NCBI GenBank assembly: GCA_017629415.1
Contig: JAGBXG010000304.1
Span: 1-11,302 of the forward strand
Source: Pseudomonadota bacterium
GTDB lineage: Bacteria; Myxococcota; Bradymonadia; UBA4248
Length of the DNA stretch: 11,302 nucleotides
Reading direction: 5' to 3'
Shown: positions 7,164 through 11,302 of the stretch, piece by piece
Position numbering within the stretch: position 1 is the first letter of the stretch
Layout of the letters: each line of letters begins with the position of its first letter
Translations under genes and position numbers: made by a program
Notes under the pieces: model-generated
Databases searched by the model: none
Seen by the model: only the letters and a program-made list of their open reading frames with translations
Told to the model about the DNA's origin: nothing

Positions 7164-7668
7164 TGACTTTTATGACAAAACTGACGGTATGCTTTTCGAG
7201 ATTTGTGATGGCGCTGACAACGGAGACTTGCCATGAGCCAGTTTGTGTGAAACGCGTAGAAAAAGCGAATGTATTTCCTGCGGGCTGAATGGTTTGGACA
7301 TTATCCGGGGTATTTTTTTTGCTTGCTGTTGCGCGGGTTGTGAAGGTTGCGGAGACGGGCACAGGAGCTTTTAAGGATTTATTATCGCATTTTCTTTGTA
7401 TTCGAAGTCGGAATGTCACGTTTTGGTTGACTTCGATATTTGCTGTTGAGGCTTCAAGTTTGAACGAGTCGACACATGAGCGCATGTTGTCATCATGGTA
7501 ATGGATATCGACAGTTCTTGAAGGTTTTTCTTGTTTGATTTCTGCCGTTATCGTTCGAGGGGGTGGAACGATGATATTTTGTGGTGATATTGCGTTATCT
7601 TGTGCGGCAGCGGTGGTAGGCATCATCAGGATGCCTACCGCTATAGCAGTTAATTTTTGAGGAAACAT
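7135..7668 (-). CDS. Small secreted beta-rich protein of unknown function
   Basis: I do not recognise a named family. The 177 residues start with a clear Sec signal peptide: Lys5, a hydrophobic core, and cleavage likely after TAAA (19-22) before Gln23. A proline-rich linker (about 28-50) is followed by a beta-strand-rich domain (about 65-170) with alternating hydrophobic residues and a TGSWQVSVVS segment (143-152). This recalls Ig-like or YtkA-like periplasmic domains. Cys65 and Cys94 could form a disulfide. It overlaps the upstream gene by 19 bases and mrdA by 29 bases, so it should be made together with PBP2 and RodA. A structural or regulatory role in the elongasome is an inference from context only. 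It has no lipobox and no second membrane segment. Confidence 0.8.
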   Translation of the reverse strand: MFPQKLTAIAVGILMMPTTAAAQDNAISPQNIIVPPPRTITAEIKQEKPSRTVDIHYHDDNMRSCVDSFKLEASTANIEVNQNVTFRLRIQRKCDNKSLKAPVPVSATFTTRATASKKNTPDNVQTIQPAGNTFAFSTRFTQTGSWQVSVVSAITNLEKHTVSFVIKVNAPAQQISE

Positions 7669-8876
7669 GTGCCTATGCTGAAAACTTGGCAGAACATGCC
7701 TGCCAAAAGCAGAACTCGGCCATCGGCGCCTCCGGCGATCATTGCGGCGAAGAGCGCGACGGTGAGGACGGCCAGTGCGATCATGATATGTGCAGATTTT
7801 AAAGACCGATAGTAAAGTGTGCAGAAAGCGCTTGCTGCCATATTGGAGACAGCCAAGATGATGGCAGGCAGATTTGAGCCTTCTTTATTGGGATCTGGTG
7901 TTGTGAGCAGTGCAGAGATGACCCAAATGAACAAGATAAGAGCTGATAGCAGTGTAAAGCCGAGAGTCAGTTTATCGTAGAGATTCAGTGCTTGTGGTTT
8001 CAGGGGTAAAGGTTTGTGATATTCGTTGTTGCCATTTTGCGCAGCAGTTTTGGCTGTTGTTTGTGCTTGAGGTGCTTGGGGTGTTTGCGGTTTGGCGGTT
8101 GTTACAGCATTTTGTGCGTGTGCAGGGGGCTGTATGGGTTTTGCGGGTGCAGTAGGCACATCAAAATCGAGGCCGTCTTCTTCGTCATCGTCATCGGTGT
8201 TGACGACGAAGTCATCGCCGAACAGTTTGGAGGTCAGGTCATCGAATTCTTCGTCGACGAGTGACGAGGGTACGACGCTGACACCTGGGAGTCCAGCGAG
8301 GGCATCTTCTTCTTGTTCTTGTAGTTTGTGTGTTTGTCTGGTGTTTGTTGGTGTGTATGTATTTGGGGTACTGGGTTGATGTTGTATGGATTGTTTGGCG
8401 GCGGCAGTTTGGGGTACTGGAGCAGGTTTTGTATCGAAATCGAAGTCATCCCATGGGGAAGCATTGCGATTGCTTTTAACGTGTGTGAGACCGCGTTCAG
8501 GCGTTTGAGCGCTGGCGGCAGCCATTCGGTATCCGCCGCTTTGTCGTGCATTGGAGTCAAAAGATATGCCCGGCATGCCTGCGATAGTTTGTTGTCCGAA
8601 ATTTCTGGACAAGTCTTCGGAGCTTCTTCGTGAGGCAGGTGTAGAAATGGGTCCCAATCCAATCATCGTTCGATGTTGCATGGATTGGTCTTGGGGATCA
8701 TAAAAATTTCTAGCATTGTCTGCGTGTTCGGATTGACTTCCATGAGATGAATTTCCTGTTCCCATGCGGGTGACAGCATTCATGGTATCGGCAGCATCTG
8801 CGACAAGCGAACGGCAGTGTACGCAGCGTCGGGCGCCGACGGGCACAGCTTTTTTACAATTTGGACATTTCCTCAT
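7650..8876 (-). CDS. Zinc-ribbon protein with long disordered linker and four membrane segments
   Basis: No named family is recognised. Residues 4-21 form a zinc ribbon (CPNC and CVHC, four cysteines). Residues about 25-295 are low complexity, rich in Gln, Ala, Pro, Thr and Ser, with an acidic block (about 206-239, including a run of Asp/Glu at 228-233). Residues about 303-405 contain four hydrophobic segments (303-324, 336-355, 362-381, 387-405). The ribbon and linker would be cytoplasmic. Three short similar motifs occur in the linker: RTMIGLG, QTIAGMPGIS and DALAGLPGVS. The ATG is preceded by GAGG 5 bases upstream. It is the first gene of the operon that ends with mrdA-rodA. The C-terminal part is too short to be MreD, and no MreC-like coiled coil is visible. 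A scaffold or regulatory role is speculation from architecture. Confidence 0.8.
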   Translation of the reverse strand: MRKCPNCKKAVPVGARRCVHCRSLVADAADTMNAVTRMGTGNSSHGSQSEHADNARNFYDPQDQSMQHRTMIGLGPISTPASRRSSEDLSRNFGQQTIAGMPGISFDSNARQSGGYRMAAASAQTPERGLTHVKSNRNASPWDDFDFDTKPAPVPQTAAAKQSIQHQPSTPNTYTPTNTRQTHKLQEQEEDALAGLPGVSVVPSSLVDEEFDDLTSKLFGDDFVVNTDDDDEEDGLDFDVPTAPAKPIQPPAHAQNAVTTAKPQTPQAPQAQTTAKTAAQNGNNEYHKPLPLKPQALNLYDKLTLGFTLLSALILFIWVISALLTTPDPNKEGSNLPAIILAVSNMAASAFCTLYYRSLKSAHIMIALAVLTVALFAAMIAGGADGRVLLLAGMFCQVFSIGTCFLKN

Positions 8877-8915
8877 CTTGACCTCACAATAGACAGCCGC
8901 AAAAACGGCGTTGAT

Positions 8916-8944
8916 ATGCTACCACTTACATTTAAAAATCACAA
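8916..8944 (-). promoter_or_regulatory. Candidate promoter of the zinc-ribbon/mrdA/rodA operon
   Basis: On the minus strand TTGTGA (8939-8944) and TAGCAT (8916-8921) are separated by 17 bases; each matches four of six consensus bases. The predicted leader is about 32 nt, similar to the lipoprotein leader. The match is moderate, so this is a candidate only. Confidence 0.35.
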
Positions 8945-9011
8945 CAATATGATGTTTATGTCTCATGGCTTGTTAGGCATTGTCTTTGAAATGTGCTGAA
9001 TACAAGTGAGA

Positions 9012-9084
9012 CGGCGCGTATGCGGCTTGCCGCATAGCGCCGTGTGCATCGCGTATGCCGCCGCAGGCGTGGCATAGCGATGCA
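9012..9084 (+). repeat. Two tandem REP-like palindromes, copy 3
   Basis: The first hairpin pairs CGGCGC (9012-9017) with GCGCCG (9037-9042) and TATGCGGC (9019-9026) with GCCGCATA (9029-9036), leaving G9018 bulged. The second pairs TGCATCGC (9045-9052) with GCGATGCA (9077-9084) and TATGCC (9054-9059) with GGCATA (9071-9076), leaving G9053 bulged. Both show the same GCG-TAT...ATA-GCG asymmetry as palindrome H2 of the elements at 680-830 and 3991-4067, but the flanking GC-rich hairpins H1 and H3 are absent here. Confidence 0.7.
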
Positions 9085-9143
9085 AAAAAAAATCATGAAA
9101 TAAAGGAGTTTCGTAAAAATCGTGTTATCGTGTTATGATGTTT

Positions 9144-9171
9144 TTGGGCGTATGCCACAATAATTGATAAT
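9144..9171 (+). promoter_or_regulatory. Candidate promoter of pilT
   Basis: TTGGGC (9144-9149) and GATAAT (9166-9171) are separated by 16 bases. The -10 matches five of six consensus bases and the -35 three. Transcription would start near 9178, a leader of about 33 nt. An alternative -10 (TATGAT, 9135-9140) lacks a convincing -35. Confidence 0.4.
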
Positions 9172-9210
9172 TAATGTTTACTCCACATCGTTCAGGCAGA
9201 GGGTATTAAG

Positions 9211-10296
9211 ATGGATCATGTAAAAGGTACCATGCATCAGCTTTTGAAGCTTATGGTAAGTCAAGGCGCAAGTGACTTGCATATTTCGACTAACTCTCCG
9301 CCAGAGCTTCGTATTGATGGTGAGCTTGTGCCGCTGAAATCCGAGCCGTTGTCGCCTGCGCAGACACGTGCTTTGTGTATGAGTTTGTTGTCTGATGAAC
9401 AACGTCAGAGATTTGAACAAGATAACGAGCTGGATTTTTCTTTTGGTGTTGAGGATGTGGCGCGTTTTCGTGGTAATGTTTTCGTCCAGCGTGGCTCTGT
9501 GGCGGGGGCATTCCGTTACATTCCGAATCGTATTCGTACGTTTGAGGAACTTTGCCTTCCGCCTGTTCTTAAGGAAATGTCTGAACTGCCTCGCGGACTT
9601 GTGTTGATTACTGGTCCGACAGGTTCTGGTAAATCGACGACCCTTGCCACGTTGATTGACCATATTAATCGGTCTTTTAAGAAGCATATTATTACGATTG
9701 AAGATCCGATTGAATATGTCCATTCGAACCGTCAGTCACTTGTGAATCAGCGCGAGATTGGGAGTGATACAGAAAGTTATCATTCTGCAGTACGTTATTT
9801 GTTGCGTCAGGATCCCGACGTCGTATTGCTTGGTGAGTTGCGCGATAAGGAATCGATTGAAACAGCATTGGTTTTGGCAGAAACAGGTCACTTGGTGCTT
9901 TCGACACTTCATACCAATAGTTGTGCGCAGACGATTAACCGTATTATTGACGTTTTTCCTGCGGGTCAGCAGGATCAGATTCGCACACAGCTTTCTTTCG
10001 TTCTTGAAGGTGTGGTCTGCCAGCAGTTGCTTGTTAAAGCAGGTGGCCGCGGACGTACCATTGCCCTCGAAATTATGCGTGCAACTGCCGGTATTCGCAA
10101 TTTGATTCGTGAAGATAAGATTCATATGATTTATTCTACGATTCAGCTTAACCGTACCAAGAGCAGCATGCAGACAATGAATCAGGCACTTGCTGATCTT
10201 TGTCTTAAAAAAGTCATTACTGTTGATGAGGCGCTTTCGCATACAAGCGATATGGTCGAATTGAAACAGATGCTTGGATTGAACCATAATAATTAG
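9211..10296 (+). CDS. pilT: PilT, type IV pilus retraction ATPase
   Basis: PilT is a cytoplasmic hexameric ATPase that drives pilus disassembly and so twitching motility, surface sensing and DNA uptake. The 361 residues match the usual length. An N-terminal PAS-like domain (from ASDLHIST) precedes the ATPase core with Walker A GPTGSGKS (135-142), Asp box ITIEDPIEYVH (161-171), Walker B VVLLGELRD (204-212, Glu209) and His box STLHTNS (231-237). The C-terminal GIRNLIRE (294-301) is the PilT retraction signature (AIRNLIRE in well-studied PilT), which argues for PilT over PilB. GAGGG stands 7 bases before the ATG. pilC follows 14 bases after the stop. Unlike the Myxococcus order pilB-pilT-pilC, no pilB precedes it; a divergent operon lies upstream. 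Confidence 0.95.
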   Translation: MDHVKGTMHQLLKLMVSQGASDLHISTNSPPELRIDGELVPLKSEPLSPAQTRALCMSLLSDEQRQRFEQDNELDFSFGVEDVARFRGNVFVQRGSVAGAFRYIPNRIRTFEELCLPPVLKEMSELPRGLVLITGPTGSGKSTTLATLIDHINRSFKKHIITIEDPIEYVHSNRQSLVNQREIGSDTESYHSAVRYLLRQDPDVVLLGELRDKESIETALVLAETGHLVLSTLHTNSCAQTINRIIDVFPAGQQDQIRTQLSFVLEGVVCQQLLVKAGGRGRTIALEIMRATAGIRNLIREDKIHMIYSTIQLNRTKSSMQTMNQALADLCLKKVITVDEALSHTSDMVELKQMLGLNHNN

Positions 10297-10298
10297 TT

Positions 10299-10304
10299 GG
10301 GAGA
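10299..10304 (+). promoter_or_regulatory. Ribosome binding site of pilC
   Basis: GGGAGA lies 6 bases before the ATG at 10311, in the 14-base gap after the pilT stop. It decides the pilC start and shows that pilT and pilC share a transcript. Confidence 0.6.
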
Positions 10305-10310
10305 AGCAAT

Positions 10311-11302
10311 ATGGCTACTTTTCAATATACCGCCAAAGTCACGGCGACAGGGAAAACAAAGCGTGGCGAGATTGATGCGGTCAGTGCTGATGCTGCGTCA
10401 CAGCGTCTTCAGGCAAATGGTTTGAAGGTTGAAAAAATTTCACAGAAATCCGATGGTTTGCCGCCTTTTAAACTGCCAGGGACAAGTGGCGTGTCGAGCC
10501 GTGAACTTGTCGTTTTCTCGCGTCAGCTCTCTACCATGATTGACGCAGGTCTTCCAATTGTCCAATGTCTTGACTTGCTTTCAGGGCAAGAACAGAATCT
10601 GCATTTTAAAAAAGTGCAACTTGCGGTTAAGACCGAGGTTGAAACGGGTAAAACTTTTGCTGAATCCTTGCGCAAGCATCCACTCGTCTTCTCCAATCTT
10701 TATTGCTCATTGGTACATGCTGGCGAAATGGGCGGTGTTTTGGATACGATTTTAAGCCGTCTTTGTATTCAGCTTGAAAAAGCAGATGCCATGAAACGTA
10801 AAATCAAAGGTGCTTTGACCTATCCTGTCGGTACCTTGGTCGCTGCTATTGGTATTTTGATCGTCATGATGTGGAAAGTTATTCCAACATTCGAAGAAAT
10901 GTTCAGCAGCATGGGTGGTCAGCTTCCTGGATTGACGCAGCTTCTCGTTGATACATCGCGCTGGTTTGCGGCAAACATTGTGTATATCTTTATCACAGTT
11001 ATTGGGGTGCCAATCTTCATCATATTTTTGCTCAAACAACATAAAGTTCGACGTGTCGTAGACAGCGCGCTTTTATATATGCCGGGTGTAGGTATCGTTA
11101 TCCGAAAATCTGCCGTTTCGACATTTACGAGAACACTCGGTACCATGCTTTCTTCCGGTGTGCCTTTAATGGATGGACTCACCATCGTTGCAGATTCAAT
11201 TTCGAATACTGCTATTTCAGAAGCCATTATGTTCTGTCGAGCACGTCTTTCTGAAGGTTCTACGCTTGCCGATCCCTTGCTCGTCACAGGCGTATTTCCA
11301 AA
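10311..11302 (+). CDS. pilC: PilC, type IV pilus inner-membrane platform protein (5' part)
   Basis: PilC (GspF family) is the inner-membrane platform on which PilB and PilT act to polymerise and retract the pilus. The frame runs open to the window edge with 330 full codons; the family is usually about 400-415 residues, so the last part is missing. It starts MATFQYTAKVTATGKTKRGEI, the typical N-terminal segment. The first GspF domain (about 65-190) contains ELVVFSRQLSTMIDAGLPI and HAGEMGGVLD (136-145), followed by a membrane segment (about 173-190). A second hydrophobic stretch lies at 221-241, and the second GspF repeat begins near TFTRTLGTMLSSGVPLMDGL (271-290). It lies 14 bases after pilT. 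Confidence 0.95.
   Translation, partial: MATFQYTAKVTATGKTKRGEIDAVSADAASQRLQANGLKVEKISQKSDGLPPFKLPGTSGVSSRELVVFSRQLSTMIDAGLPIVQCLDLLSGQEQNLHFKKVQLAVKTEVETGKTFAESLRKHPLVFSNLYCSLVHAGEMGGVLDTILSRLCIQLEKADAMKRKIKGALTYPVGTLVAAIGILIVMMWKVIPTFEEMFSSMGGQLPGLTQLLVDTSRWFAANIVYIFITVIGVPIFIIFLLKQHKVRRVVDSALLYMPGVGIVIRKSAVSTFTRTLGTMLSSGVPLMDGLTIVADSISNTAISEAIMFCRARLSEGSTLADPLLVTGVFP

Larger units (their letters stand above)
8877..9210. other. Divergent intergenic region between the cell-wall operon and the pilus operon
   Basis: This 334-base region separates two divergently transcribed operons. It contains a candidate promoter for each direction, a double palindrome (9012-9084), a run of nine A (9084-9092) and a perfect 8-base tandem repeat (CGTGTTAT twice, 9121-9136). 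I see no gene in it: the open frames are short and lack a properly spaced ribosome binding site. Confidence 0.65.

Noticed and set aside
9012..9092. Double palindrome followed by nine A, read as an intrinsic terminator
   Set aside because: On the plus strand the tract after the hairpin is A, not T. On the minus strand the T run comes before the hairpin. Neither orientation fits a terminator.

Overview
This window comes from a Gram-negative bacterium. It carries an outer-membrane-type lipoprotein, the peptidoglycan elongation pair PBP2/RodA, and type IV pilus retraction and platform genes. The cysteine-rich lipoprotein (CIDPNTS...FCG motif), the zinc-ribbon/low-complexity/membrane protein and the pilT-pilC order suggest a member of the former 'Deltaproteobacteria' (Myxococcota/Bradymonadota-like). 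That placement is an inference from protein style, not a demonstrated affiliation.

Layout from left to right. Positions 1-444 (+) hold the C-terminal part of a TrmJ-like tRNA 2'-O-methyltransferase, cut by the window edge. A non-coding stretch (445-856) follows, with terminator-like hairpins and a composite palindromic repeat. Positions 857-3880 (-) encode a 1007-residue cysteine-rich lipoprotein with its own sigma70-like promoter. A second, inverted copy of the palindromic repeat lies at 3991-4067. Positions 4135-8876 (-) form a compact four-gene operon in which every junction overlaps. In transcription order it encodes a zinc-ribbon protein with four membrane segments, a small secreted beta-rich protein, PBP2 (mrdA) and RodA. 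A divergent intergenic region (8877-9210) holds two more palindromes of the same repeat family and candidate promoters for both directions. Finally pilT (9211-10296, +) and the start of pilC (10311 onward, +, cut by the right edge) form the beginning of a type IV pilus operon.

How the genes work together. PBP2 (transpeptidase) and RodA (SEDS glycosyltransferase) are the catalytic core of the elongasome. Here they are translationally coupled to two unrecognised envelope proteins instead of the familiar mreC/mreD neighbours, so those two are candidates for elongasome accessory factors. PilT powers pilus retraction against the inner-membrane platform protein PilC. The lipoprotein is monocistronic and probably surface or periplasm exposed.

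The points most worth a second look are: six six-cysteine modules in the lipoprotein, split 4+2 around an OB-fold-like domain; a REP-like palindrome family with a conserved bulged G, one copy of which encloses a bidirectional terminator; and the two unknown genes fused by overlap to mrdA-rodA. I saw no CRISPR array, insertion sequence, rRNA or tRNA gene.
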